A stretch of DNA of 64,000 bases from Corynebacterium lemuris (GCF_024919295.1 NZ_JANWTC010000001.1:372001-436000); one strand, 5' to 3'. Positions 25,551 through 33,487 are shown, counted from the stretch's first letter. Notes: a model not told the origin generated them from the sequence alone. Translations and numbers: made by a program.

Positions 25551-26502
25551 ATGCCGTGCTGGCGTCGGGTGCGCCGGCTTGCGCGTTTTGGTGATATTCC
25601 TCAAGGTCAATCGGCACAACTGGCCGAGTTTCCATAAGTTCCGGGTGCTCAAGCAACGCCAACCGCGCCATAATCGTTAGCGCCCTAATGCCATGTAGGG
25701 CTATGTCGCTCAAGGGGGCCATGCTCTCGGCATGGTCAATCCACTCTTGCCCGCCACGGTTACGGGCGTCCAATAACGGCCGGTAGTCACTTACTAGTTG
25801 TTCCCATAGCACCCCCAATTGGGCACTCACGTGCGGTTGGGTGATTTCAATATCCAACAGCGTTAGCTGGTTGGTGGCCTCAACGTAAAAGTGAGTGAGC
25901 TCAACGGCCTTGACCAACTTGGCGTGCTCGGTAGTGCCGTTATCGTGCAAGTGCACCCCGGCGGCACGTTCACTAACAAGCGCCGACGCCTTGGTGATTT
26001 CCCGCACGCAATCCGCTACCGCACGGCGTTGCCGTGCCCAATCCTCACGTTGCAGTTGCTCTAGGCGCTCACTCTCATGGTCGTCGCGCTCTTGTTGCCG
26101 GCGTTGCTCGTCGCGCTCAAAATCCTCACGACGTTGCACCCCGGCACGTGCGTTCTCCTCACGCCGTTGTTGCTCGGCGGCCTCAAGAGTGTCTTGGTGG
26201 CGCTTGTCGGCGGCCTCTTGGTCGGCAAGGCGGCGCTTGTCGGCAGCCTTTTCGTCGTCGCTCCGTTGTTCCTTAGCAGCCACAAGGCTGGCTTGGTGGC
26301 GCTTGTCGGCGCGGTGAGTGTTCCATAGCACGCCACCAAGGGCGATAAACGCCACGAGCACGGTTGCCCAATGGCCAGCGTCCCACCCGCCCGAGGCCGG
26401 CACTTGTTCCGCCGGGGGCTCGGGGACAACGGCGACGGCCTCGGGCTCGGGGACAACGACAGGGGTTGCCGTGGCAGGTATAGCGCTCATGGAGATGAGC
26501 AT
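25549..26502 (-). CDS. Membrane-anchored coiled-coil protein
   Basis: 317-residue protein. Residues 1-40 are proline/valine/glutamate-rich, residues about 45-63 form one membrane segment (HWATVLVAFIALGGVLWNTH), and residues about 64-150 are a highly charged coiled coil with repeated ADKRHQ/ADKRRL units. The C-terminal 150 residues form a helical domain (REITKASALVSERAAGVHLH ... VELTHFYVEATNQLTLLDIE). It is the only minus-strand gene of the element and is isolated by a terminator, a typical place for cargo such as exclusion or defence functions, but no known system was recognised. ATG 26490 is an alternative start. Confidence 0.6.
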   Translation of the reverse strand: MLISMSAIPATATPVVVPEPEAVAVVPEPPAEQVPASGGWDAGHWATVLVAFIALGGVLWNTHRADKRHQASLVAAKEQRSDDEKAADKRRLADQEAADKRHQDTLEAAEQQRREENARAGVQRREDFERDEQRRQQERDDHESERLEQLQREDWARQRRAVADCVREITKASALVSERAAGVHLHDNGTTEHAKLVKAVELTHFYVEATNQLTLLDIEITQPHVSAQLGVLWEQLVSDYRPLLDARNRGGQEWIDHAESMAPLSDIALHGIRALTIMARLALLEHPELMETRPVVPIDLEEYHQNAQAGAPDASTA

Positions 26503-26602
26503 AAGGCCGGGGCGTCGGCAGCCGTGCCGGGTGTCGCGCTACCCCCGCCCGCCTCGGGCTGATTTAGGGCATTAGGGTAGGTCAAGCGGCATTTTGAATG
26601 AC

Positions 26603-26646
26603 TGTAGTAATTACACCGTAGCCAAGCCGGTGATGACCCCCGACAT
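26603..26646. other. Right attachment junction (attR) with orphaned AEC start
   Basis: On the minus strand the menA stop is followed at once by ATG and five codons reading SGVIT, then the GG core at 26627-26628. Beyond it the frame runs into element DNA and stops (LATV, stop). GTAATTAC at 26607-26614 mirrors ATAATTAC of the left end, so the element ends carry a TAATTA-centred repeat on both sides of the core. Confidence 0.7.
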
Positions 26647-27552
26647 CTACAGCCCCTGGGAGGCGAGGAAGAGGGCCAGCGCGGTGCACACGGACCACAG
26701 CAGCATGGCCTGCCCGGTGGATTTGATCAGGGGGATCAGGGCCGGGCCGGTTGCCCCGCGCAGGGCGGTGTTCATGCCGCTGATGGCCAGCGGCAGCGCC
26801 ATGATCGCCAGCAGGAGCAGCGGTTCCCGCACTCCGATGGCCATGGTGATGACGAAGGGCGTGGCGGCCAGGGCGGTGTAGGCCCGGCGGGTCCACCGGT
26901 CGCCCAGGCGCACGGCCAGGGTGATCTTCCCGGAGGCGGTGTCCGACGGGATGTCGCGCAGGTTGTTGGCCAGGTTCACCGAGGCGGAGATGGAACCGAT
27001 GGCCACCGCGCAGGCCAGCCCCAGCCAGCTGACCGCCCCGGCCTGGGTGAACTCGGTGCCCAGCACGGCCATCAGACCGAAGAAGATGAAGACGGCCACC
27101 TCACCCAGCCCCCGGTAGCCGTAGGGGTTCTTGCCCCCGGTGTAGAACCAGGCACCCGCGATGGCCACGGCGCCCACGAGGATGAGCCACCAGGAACTGG
27201 CCAGGGAGAGCACCACACCGGCCGCCGCGGCCACGGTGAAAGCGAGGAAGGCCGCACGTTTGACGTGGGCGGGCTTCGCGATGCCACCGCCGGTCAACCG
27301 TGCCGGGCCGGTACGGTCCTCGTCGGTGCCGCGGATGCCGTCGGAGTAGTCGTTGGCGTAGTTCACGCCGATGATCAGGGCCCAGGCCACCCCCAGGGCC
27401 AGCAGTGCCCGCCACCAGGAGAAGCCGCCCGCGTAGGCGGCGGCGCCGGATCCGGCGATGACGGGGGCGAAGGCGTTGGGCCAGGTGTGCGGGCGTGCGG
27501 CCTGCCACCAGTCCCGCGGGGTGGCGGAGTAGGTGTGATGATCAACGGACAT
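26647..27552 (-). CDS. menA: 1,4-dihydroxy-2-naphthoate polyprenyltransferase
   Basis: 301-residue polytopic prenyltransferase of the UbiA family with about eight to nine membrane segments. The first aspartate motif is NYANDYSDGIRGTDEDR and the second ANNLRDIPSDTASGK. It attaches the polyprenyl chain to 1,4-dihydroxy-2-naphthoate to give demethylmenaquinone, using the diphosphate made by the synthase at 45546. ATG 27552 lies 11 nt after GGAGGA; ATG 27561 is too close to it. Before the element inserted, the AEC permease started directly at the menA stop. Confidence 0.93.
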   Translation of the reverse strand: MSVDHHTYSATPRDWWQAARPHTWPNAFAPVIAGSGAAAYAGGFSWWRALLALGVAWALIIGVNYANDYSDGIRGTDEDRTGPARLTGGGIAKPAHVKRAAFLAFTVAAAAGVVLSLASSWWLILVGAVAIAGAWFYTGGKNPYGYRGLGEVAVFIFFGLMAVLGTEFTQAGAVSWLGLACAVAIGSISASVNLANNLRDIPSDTASGKITLAVRLGDRWTRRAYTALAATPFVITMAIGVREPLLLLAIMALPLAISGMNTALRGATGPALIPLIKSTGQAMLLWSVCTALALFLASQGL

Positions 27553-27579
27553 GGCCACCATTGTCCTCCATGGGCGGGC

Positions 27580-28527
27580 TCAGCGCCGAGCCGGGGTGGC
27601 CAGCCGATCCAGGGTGCGGTCCCACACCGGGGAGGTCGGTGCGGTGAGGTGGAGCAGCTCCCCGGAGGGCAGGGGGATGCGCAGCTCGGCGGCGTGGAGG
27701 AACATCCGCGCCCCGCCGAGCCGCTGTACTTCCCGCGTGAAACCGGGGTCGCCGTATTTCCGGTCCCCGGCGATGGGGTGACCGGTGTGCCGGGTGTGCA
27801 CCCGGATCTGGTGTTTGCGGCCGGTGATCAGCTCGGCGCGCACGAGGGTGGCCTGCCGGCCGAAGCGGCGCAGCACCCGGAAGCGGGTGTGGGCGGGCTG
27901 GCCCTGCGGGTCGACGCGCACGCCGTGCTCGGTGGTCAGCAACGGCGCCCGCACATCGGTGGTCTCCTGCGGAAAAAACCCCTGGACCAGGGCGAGGTAG
28001 TGGCGGCGGATGGCGGCGTCATCACGCATCACCTGCTGGAGGTGGCGCAACATGTCCGGGGTGCGGGCCACCATGAGCAGGCCGGAGGTCTCCTTGTCGA
28101 TGCGGTGCACCAGCTCCAGGTCCGGCTCCTCCGGGCGCAGCTGGCACAGAGCCTCGATGACCCCGCCGGTGATCCCGGTGCCCACGTGGACGGCCAGGTC
28201 GGCGGGTTTGTTCAGCACGATGAGGGAATCGTCCTCGTGGATGATCGCCCGGTCAATCTGGCGGAGCAGCTCCGCGGGCAGGGCCCTGACCGGGGCCGCC
28301 TCGGGGATCTCCAGGGCGGGCACCCGGATCACGTCACCGGCCTGGATACGGTAGTCCGGTTTCGCGCGTTTACCGTTGACCCGTACCGCGCCTTTGCGCA
28401 GCAGCCGGAAGACCAGGCCACCGGGGACACCCTTGAGCTGTGAGCGGAGGAATTTGTCCAGGCGGCGGCCGGCGTGCCCGGAGGAGACCTCCAGTTCGCG
28501 GGCGGGGGTGGGGCGTGCATTTTCCAT
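27580..28527 (-). CDS. RluA-family RNA pseudouridine synthase
   Basis: 315-residue enzyme. Residues about 10-65 are an S4 RNA-binding domain (GRRLDKFLRSQLKGVPGGLV), followed by the catalytic core with the active-site aspartate in HRIDKETSGLLMVA and the basic ITGRKHQIRVHTRHTGHPIAGD motif. It isomerises uridine in rRNA (RluC/RluD type); the exact site cannot be told. ATG 28527 lies 9 nt after TATGAT and has no Shine-Dalgarno, so a leaderless start there is preferred over ATG 28545, which overlaps the box. Confidence 0.88.
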   Translation of the reverse strand: MENARPTPARELEVSSGHAGRRLDKFLRSQLKGVPGGLVFRLLRKGAVRVNGKRAKPDYRIQAGDVIRVPALEIPEAAPVRALPAELLRQIDRAIIHEDDSLIVLNKPADLAVHVGTGITGGVIEALCQLRPEEPDLELVHRIDKETSGLLMVARTPDMLRHLQQVMRDDAAIRRHYLALVQGFFPQETTDVRAPLLTTEHGVRVDPQGQPAHTRFRVLRRFGRQATLVRAELITGRKHQIRVHTRHTGHPIAGDRKYGDPGFTREVQRLGGARMFLHAAELRIPLPSGELLHLTAPTSPVWDRTLDRLATPARR

Positions 28528-28616
28528 GTCCGGCGAATCATACACTGCGGATAAAAATGCCTGGTGACGGCCTTGCCCAGCGGGTATGGCCGATCAGACG
28601 TAGGGTGAGGCTGGTC

Positions 28617-29483
28617 ATGTGGATCAGTTATGTGCTCGGTCAGGCGATCAGTTTCTTCTTCACGCTCTTCCGGATGATTCCGTTGGCGTGGGACAACCGT
28701 TTCTCCCGTGCCCGTTTCCCCCGGGAGGGGGACGTGATCATCTCCCTGACCTCCCACGGGGAGCGGCTGCACCGCGTGCACTACACCCTGGAGTCCATTG
28801 CCCGGGGTGCGGTGCAGGCACCGGTGGTGTTGTGGCTGGATGAGCAGGACTACCACGCCGGGTGGCCGCGCCCGCTGCGCCGCCTGGTTGCCCGCGGACT
28901 GCAGGTCCGCTGCTCCGACGGGTGCTACGGCCCGCACACCAAATACTGGGGTCAGTTCCGCGAGGTCGTGGACACCGGGAAACGGGTGGCCACGGTCGAT
29001 GACGACATGATCTACCCCGAGTGGTTCCTGCAGCGCCTGCTGTTCATCGGGGATCTGCGCGATGACGCCGTCATCGCCTACCGCGCCCACCGCATCGAGC
29101 TGCGCGACGATGAACTGCTGCCGTATGTGAAGTGGACCCCCGTCAACACCTGCCGGGCCAGCCACCTGCACTTTGCCACCGGGGTGTCCGGGGTGCTCTA
29201 CCCGGCCTCCTTCATCACCTACGTGGTGGAGCAGGGCGATGTTTTCCGGGAGCTGAGCCCGCGTGCCGACGACGTCTGGCTCCACGCCTGCGCCCTGCGC
29301 TCCGGCCACCGGGTCCGCCAGGTCTACTCCCATCCCCGCAACTTCGCGGTGGTGCCCTCCACGCAGGCGGGGGCGCTGGTCATCGGCAACACGCTCATGG
29401 GCGGCAACGACGAGCAGATCGAGCGGGTCTATAACCGTGAGGATGTCGCGGTGCTCGTCGAGGCCAGCCGCCGTGAAGACTAG
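28617..29483 (+). CDS. Glycosyltransferase (DxD-type)
   Basis: 288-residue protein. After a hydrophobic N-terminal helix (MWISYVLGQAISFFFTLFRM) comes a GT-A-like core: DVIISLTSHGERLHRVHYTL, VVLWLDEQDY, and the metal-binding VDDDMIYPEWF. The product and sugar donor are unknown; the size and the VIISLTSxGxR opening suggest a small cell-envelope transferase. GAGG lies 7 nt before the ATG. It is divergent from the pseudouridine synthase and its stop overlaps that of menE by 4 nt. Confidence 0.72.
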   Translation: MWISYVLGQAISFFFTLFRMIPLAWDNRFSRARFPREGDVIISLTSHGERLHRVHYTLESIARGAVQAPVVLWLDEQDYHAGWPRPLRRLVARGLQVRCSDGCYGPHTKYWGQFREVVDTGKRVATVDDDMIYPEWFLQRLLFIGDLRDDAVIAYRAHRIELRDDELLPYVKWTPVNTCRASHLHFATGVSGVLYPASFITYVVEQGDVFRELSPRADDVWLHACALRSGHRVRQVYSHPRNFAVVPSTQAGALVIGNTLMGGNDEQIERVYNREDVAVLVEASRRED

Positions 29484-30607
29484 AAGAGCTTCTCGATGCC
29501 CTGCCGGTCCACCTTCCCCGGCCCCGTCAGCGGCAGCTCCGCCAGCCGCTTCAGTTCCTTCGGCAGCTGCCAGCGGGGCAGGTGGTCGAGGCCGGTGATG
29601 ACCTCCCCGGGGGAGGCGGCACCCGTGTAGGCGGCCACGATCGCCTGTCCCAACCGCGGATCGGGGATGCCCACCACGCAGGCCCCGGTGACGCCCGGGA
29701 TGGAGAGCATCGCCTGCTCCAGCACTTCCGGCTGCAGCTTGAGCCCGCCGGAGTCGATGACGGCGTCGAGCCGCCCGGTGACGGTGAGGCGGCGGTCCTC
29801 GATGAACCCGGCATCCGAGGTGGCGAACCAGCCGGGCTCCGCGAAGGCCTCGTGGCCGGGGTGGTTGCGGTACCCGTGCGCGATCATGGGCCCGCCCAGG
29901 TGGATGCGGCCCTCCTGCAGGCGCACCTTCGTGCCGGGGATGGGGCGGCCGTCGTAGACGCAGCCGCCGGCGGTTTCCGAGGAACCGTAGGTGGTGACCA
30001 CGTTGATCTGCATTTTTTCGGCCGAGCGGGCGAGCTGCGGGTTGAGGGCGGCCCCGCCGACGAGGATGGCGTCGAAGAGCTGCAGCGCCTCGATGCCCTC
30101 CAGGGAGTCCATCGCCTTGGCCAGCTGCATGGGCGCGAGTGAGGTGTAGGTGCGTTCCCCCGTGTGCGCGAGTTGCCCGGCGGCGCGGGCGAAATCGGTG
30201 ATGTCGAAACCGTGGGTGAGGTCGATCTGGAGGGGGTCGACGCCGGCGATCAGCGAGCGCACGAGTACCTGCAGGCCGGCGATGTGGTGGGCCGGCAGGG
30301 CCAGCAACCACTGCCCCTCACCCCCGAGGAACTGGTGGGTGGCGTCCGCGCTGGAGACCAGGTTACCGGCCGTCAACTGGGCGCCCTTCGGGGTGCCGGT
30401 GGAACCGGAGGTGGACACCACGAGGGCGGTCTCCGCGTCGATCGGCCGCCCGGCGCGTTGCGAGGTGGTCAGCAGGGTGGCGCGGGCACTGTCGTGGGCG
30501 GGGACGGGGAGGAGGCTGCGTCGTCCGGCGATGGCGTCCTCGAGATCACCGAGGACACCGGTGGGGTTGGCCGGGTCGATGGGCAGCGGTTCGAGGTTGT
30601 GTCTCAT
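29480..30607 (-). CDS. menE: o-Succinylbenzoate-CoA ligase
   Basis: 375-residue AMP-forming ligase. The adenylation P-loop reads STSGSTGTPKGAQL, the adenine-binding segment VVTTYGSSETAGGCVYDG, and the C-terminal lysine lies in LTGPGKVDRQGIEKLF. It is short for the superfamily, as seen for actinobacterial MenE. It activates o-succinylbenzoate as its CoA ester before MenB. TACGAT ends 8 nt before the ATG and no Shine-Dalgarno is present. Confidence 0.9.
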   Translation of the reverse strand: MRHNLEPLPIDPANPTGVLGDLEDAIAGRRSLLPVPAHDSARATLLTTSQRAGRPIDAETALVVSTSGSTGTPKGAQLTAGNLVSSADATHQFLGGEGQWLLALPAHHIAGLQVLVRSLIAGVDPLQIDLTHGFDITDFARAAGQLAHTGERTYTSLAPMQLAKAMDSLEGIEALQLFDAILVGGAALNPQLARSAEKMQINVVTTYGSSETAGGCVYDGRPIPGTKVRLQEGRIHLGGPMIAHGYRNHPGHEAFAEPGWFATSDAGFIEDRRLTVTGRLDAVIDSGGLKLQPEVLEQAMLSIPGVTGACVVGIPDPRLGQAIVAAYTGAASPGEVITGLDHLPRWQLPKELKRLAELPLTGPGKVDRQGIEKLF

Positions 30608-30636
30608 GGGTGATGATCGTAGCGGGAGGAAGAGAA

Positions 30637-30671
30637 GACGGCGCCGCCCTCCGGAAGGAGGCGACGCCGTC
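30637..30671 (-). terminator. Terminator hairpin after doxX-like gene
   Basis: GACGGCGCCGCCCTCC pairs with GGAGGCGACGCCGTC (one bulge) around CGGAA-type loop bases. On the minus strand it is followed by a TCTTCTCTTCC tract. It lies between the DoxX gene and menE. Confidence 0.6.
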
Positions 30672-30687
30672 AGGTGGGGCGGGTGGT

Positions 30688-31134
30688 TTAAGCGTTCTGG
30701 AGCTGCTTCTCAGTGTCTGCACTGGCCTTATCGGTGCCCCAGGGCAGGAAGGCGTCGACGCTCCAGCGGCCGGCACCGACGGCGGCCAGGATGAGGGTGC
30801 CGGCACCGATGGCGCCGACGAGCTCCCAACCGCCGTTGGACACGAAGATGCCCTGGGCGATGTGGGCGAAGATGGCTGCGCCCAGCATGATCAGGGTCAT
30901 GACGATGCCGGTGATCCGGGTGAAGGCGCCGATGAGGATGAGGATGCCGCCGACGACCTCGAGGAAGGCGACGAGCGGGGCCGCGACGGCGGCGGCCGGG
31001 ACGCCGATGCTGTCGAAGAAACCGGTGATGCCCTCGAGACCGGTGATCTGGAACTTGTCCCAGCCGTGGGCGATGAGGATGACACCCAGGACGATACGGG
31101 CGATGAGCAGAGCTGCTTCCTTAGTTGTTGACAT
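30688..31134 (-). CDS. DoxX-family membrane protein
   Basis: 148-residue protein with four membrane segments, beginning LLIARIVLGVILIAHGWDKF, a pattern typical of the DoxX family. The short C-terminus is polar (TDKASADTEKQLQNA). DoxX proteins have been linked to redox stress and quinone pathways in actinobacteria, but the role here is not defined. It has a strong own promoter, so it is transcribed apart from menE. Confidence 0.85.
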   Translation of the reverse strand: MSTTKEAALLIARIVLGVILIAHGWDKFQITGLEGITGFFDSIGVPAAAVAAPLVAFLEVVGGILILIGAFTRITGIVMTLIMLGAAIFAHIAQGIFVSNGGWELVGAIGAGTLILAAVGAGRWSVDAFLPWGTDKASADTEKQLQNA

Positions 31135-31142
31135 GACACACT

Positions 31143-31172
31143 ATCCTAGGGTGGGAGTTTGTGACATGTCAA
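31143..31172 (-). promoter_or_regulatory. Promoter TTGACA-18-TAGGAT of the DoxX gene, leaderless
   Basis: On the minus strand TTGACA (31172-31167) and TAGGAT (31148-31143) are 18 bp apart and the ATG follows 8 nt later. The -35 overlaps the 10-bp palindrome TGACATGTCA, a possible operator. Confidence 0.7.
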
Positions 31173-31283
31173 CTACTGCTGGTGGGTGGGGGTTTCCTGC
31201 CGTTGGGCGGGGGCCGGGTGCGGCGCCCTCTGCTAGCCTTGATTTGAATTTATTTTCAACCCCGACCCCTGGAGATCAGTGCC

Positions 31284-31493
31284 GTGCGGGGGCGGGATGC
31301 GAAATTCTGGCGCCGTTTCCTCGACTGGAACCAGCGCATCCGCACCGCCGTCAACCGGTCCGGAATTCGAGGTCCCTGGCCGGTCCGTCTCGGGGAACGT
31401 TCCTTCATTGACCGCGCCGGGGCACGCCCGGACCGTCCACCTGGCGGAAAGGGGGGGGCGGCTACATTTGGTGCGCGGTACTGCTGGACGTGA
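31284..31493 (+). CDS. Possible small basic protein, doubtful
   Basis: A GTG-initiated frame of 69 codons (VRGRDAKFWRRFLDWNQRIR...) with GGAG about 9 nt upstream. The first 50 codons look plausible for this genome, then the frame crosses a run of eight or nine G and becomes glycine-rich, so it may be frameshifted or spurious. The rest of 31173-31579 contains an AT-rich patch (31236-31260) and no other recognised feature. Confidence 0.25.
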   Translation: MRGRDAKFWRRFLDWNQRIRTAVNRSGIRGPWPVRLGERSFIDRAGARPDRPPGGKGGAATFGARYCWT

Positions 31494-31579
31494 TGGGGGA
31501 CGTCGACAAGCAGGCCTCGACTCCCGCAGGGAGAATCAACCCGCCCCGGGTGGGTGACGAAGAACAGGAAAGATGGATA

Positions 31580-32791
31580 GTGACTGCTGGTGAACATGGG
31601 CGCGAGAAGCCCAGACAACAACTGACGACCGGCCTGCTCTTCGGGCTGGCCCTGCTCTCGGCTGCCGCGCCACTGGCCACGGACCTCTACCTGCCGGCCC
31701 TGCCCGACATCGTCGGCAGCCTGGACACCACGCAGGCGATGGTGCAGCTGACGCTGTCCGGCTTCATGCTCGGCCTGGCGGTCGGACAGCTGATCATCGG
31801 TCCGATCTCCGATTCCCTCGGCCGTAAGAAGCTGCTGGTGGGCGGCGCAGTGATCGCCCTGGTGGCCTCCGTCATTGCGGCGGTCGCCCCCGGCATCGAG
31901 GTGCTCATCCTGGCCCGCCTGCTCCAGGGGCTCGGCTCGGGTGCATGCGTCGTGCTGGCGCGTGCGGTCGTCCCGGACCTGGCCGAGGGGCGTAAGGCGG
32001 CCAAGGCATTCTCCCTGCTGATGACCATCCAGGGCATCGCCCCGGTCGCCGCCCCCGTGGTTGGCGGTCTGCTGCTCGAGCCGATCGGCTGGCGCGGGCT
32101 GTTCTGGGTGCTCGCGGGCATCAACGTCGTGCAGCTGTTCGTGGCACTGGTGGTCGTGCGGGAATCCCTGCCGAAGGAGGAGCGCACCGAGGTCACCGCG
32201 CGGGGCGTCCTGGACAACTGTGTCTACGTGCTGAAGAACCCGGCCTACCGGGGTTACACGATCTCCTTCGCCTTCGGTTTCGCCGCGATGTTCTGCTACA
32301 TCTCCGCCTCCCCCTTCGTCGTGCAGACCCAGATGGGCATGTCTGTGGGCACCTTCACCCTCGTCTTCGCCGCCAACGCCGTGGGCCTGGTCGCGGGCAA
32401 CATGCTCAACTCCCGGCTGATCGACCGCTATGACCCCCACGCCATCCTGCGTGCCGCCCAGCTCTTCCTGCTGGCGGCCACGGTTGCGCTGCTCATCGCG
32501 GTCAATTTCACGATCTCCCCGTGGGCGATCTTCCCGCTGCTCTTCCTCTCGGTCAGCCCCATCGGCATCATCCTGGGCAACTCCACCGCGCTGGGCACCG
32601 GTGAAGTCCGCGAGCGGGCCGGCTCGGGCTCAGCCGTGATGGGCTTCCTGCAGTTCGCCCTCGGCGCCGCCGTCAGCCCCTTCATGGGTCTGGGCGCGAA
32701 TGCGGCCCTGACCATGGCAGTCGGCATGGTCGCCTGTGTGCTCATCTCCCTGGCGGGCCAGGTCTATGCGGGCCGCCGGATCCTGGGTTAG
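31580..32791 (+). CDS. Bcr/CflA-family MFS drug exporter
   Basis: 403-residue transporter with twelve predicted membrane segments. The N-terminal half shows ATDLYLPALPDIVGSLDTTQ (segment 1 and the outward loop of the Bcr/CflA group) and the motif-A loop GPISDSLGRKKLLVGG. Such proton-driven exporters pump bicyclomycin, sulfonamides or dipeptides; substrate here is unknown. GTG 31580 has AGGAAAG 7 nt upstream, and ATG 31490 lacks such a site. Confidence 0.88.
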   Translation: MTAGEHGREKPRQQLTTGLLFGLALLSAAAPLATDLYLPALPDIVGSLDTTQAMVQLTLSGFMLGLAVGQLIIGPISDSLGRKKLLVGGAVIALVASVIAAVAPGIEVLILARLLQGLGSGACVVLARAVVPDLAEGRKAAKAFSLLMTIQGIAPVAAPVVGGLLLEPIGWRGLFWVLAGINVVQLFVALVVVRESLPKEERTEVTARGVLDNCVYVLKNPAYRGYTISFAFGFAAMFCYISASPFVVQTQMGMSVGTFTLVFAANAVGLVAGNMLNSRLIDRYDPHAILRAAQLFLLAATVALLIAVNFTISPWAIFPLLFLSVSPIGIILGNSTALGTGEVRERAGSGSAVMGFLQFALGAAVSPFMGLGANAALTMAVGMVACVLISLAGQVYAGRRILG

Positions 32792-32812
32792 GTACTGCCC
32801 CGGCAGTATGAA

Positions 32813-32853
32813 AGCAGAAGCGCCGGCCCCTTCATGGGGCCGGCGCTTCTGCT
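32813..32853. terminator. Bidirectional terminator, 18-bp perfect stem
   Basis: 32813-32830 pairs perfectly with 32836-32853 around TTCAT. It lies between the convergent exporter and dps genes. Confidence 0.85.
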
Positions 32854-32873
32854 GATTCGGCAGGGGTGGAACA

Positions 32874-33368
32874 TTATGCGATGTTGCCGGTGCCGTCGTC
32901 GAGGTGGGCGCGGACGAACCACTGGAACTTCTCCAGCTCCGCCGCGTGCGCGATGTAAATGTCCTCGGTGACGGAGTCGAGCTCGCCGACCTCGCCCATG
33001 GACTCGCGGACACCCTCGATGACCTGGGTGTAGAGGTCGTTGACCTGCTTGAGGTGGTCCTGGGTGTTGGCCTTGTTCTTCGGGTACTCCAGCGGCTTTC
33101 GGTCCTGGATGTGGCCGGCCGGGGTGCCGATCGGCTCGCCGCCGAGGGTGGAGATGCGCTCCGCGACCTCATCGGCGAAACCGCGGACGAGGTCGATCTG
33201 CGGGTCGATCATCTCGTGGACGGCGATGAAGTTGGCACCCACCACGTTCCAGTGCACGTGCTTGAGGATGAGGTGGAGGTCGTTGTAGTCGGTGAGGCGC
33301 TCCTGCAGACCGTCGATGATCTGCTTGACGCTGTTCTGGTCGATTCCGGGGACGGTGTAGTTGCTCAT
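32874..33368 (-). CDS. dps: Dps-family ferritin-like DNA-protection protein
   Basis: 164-residue four-helix protein. The inter-subunit ferroxidase residues are in HVHWNVVGANFIAVHEMIDP followed by GFADEVAERI (His, His, Asp, Glu). It forms a dodecamer that oxidises and stores iron and shields DNA from peroxide. The N- and C-termini are short, without a lysine-rich DNA-binding tail. A perfect TATAAT precedes the ATG by 6 nt, and a DtxR-like box lies further upstream, which points to iron control. Confidence 0.93.
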   Translation of the reverse strand: MSNYTVPGIDQNSVKQIIDGLQERLTDYNDLHLILKHVHWNVVGANFIAVHEMIDPQIDLVRGFADEVAERISTLGGEPIGTPAGHIQDRKPLEYPKNKANTQDHLKQVNDLYTQVIEGVRESMGEVGELDSVTEDIYIAHAAELEKFQWFVRAHLDDGTGNIA

Positions 33369-33374
33369 GCCACC

Positions 33375-33402
33375 ATTATAGGTGAAATTGAGAAGTCGGC
33401 AA
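33375..33402 (-). promoter_or_regulatory. dps promoter TTGCCG-16-TATAAT, leaderless
   Basis: TATAAT (33380-33375) ends 6 nt before the ATG at 33368, and TTGCCG (33402-33397) is 16 bp upstream of it. Confidence 0.65.
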
Positions 33403-33428
33403 GGTTTGGAAGCCTATACTTATTAATC

Positions 33429-33447
33429 TCAGGCAAGCCTTACCTCA
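33429..33447. promoter_or_regulatory. DtxR/IdeR-like iron box upstream of dps
   Basis: TCAGGCAAGCCTTACCTCA matches 14 of 19 positions of the DtxR consensus TTAGGTTAGCCTAACCTAA, including both AGG and CCT arms and the GCCT core. It starts about 27 bp upstream of the dps -35. Confidence 0.6.
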
Positions 33448-33487
33448 TTCCTATTTATACCGTTTGCGGCGGCATGGGCGGTCACCC

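Larger units (their letters stand above)
17057..26627. mobile_element. 9.57-kb serine-integrase element inserted in the AEC permease gene
   Basis: The element starts with a large serine recombinase and ends at the right junction next to menA. Boundaries were set by joining the flanks: menA stop TAG, then ATG and six codons (26646-26627), then the AEC frame from 17056 onward, which restores MSGVITGFAIILA in frame. Contents are an integrase, two small proteins, two unknown proteins, a P-loop putative replication protein, an origin-like region, three unknown genes and a membrane coiled-coil gene. Composition differs from the host: Ile is mostly ATT, and TCGA is almost absent. No structural phage genes or conjugation genes were recognised, so a phage satellite or a plasmid-like integrative element are both open. 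Confidence 0.88.

Noticed and set aside
17076..26613. GTAATTA shared by both ends as the attachment core
   Set aside because: Joining at this heptamer would not restore the permease frame. Joining at the GG of the Gly codon does, so the heptamer is better seen as part of the attP arms.
28440..28616. N-terminal extension of the glycosyltransferase
   Set aside because: The extension runs over the divergent promoter and start of the pseudouridine synthase gene, and the ATG at 28617 has GAGG upstream and begins a natural hydrophobic helix.
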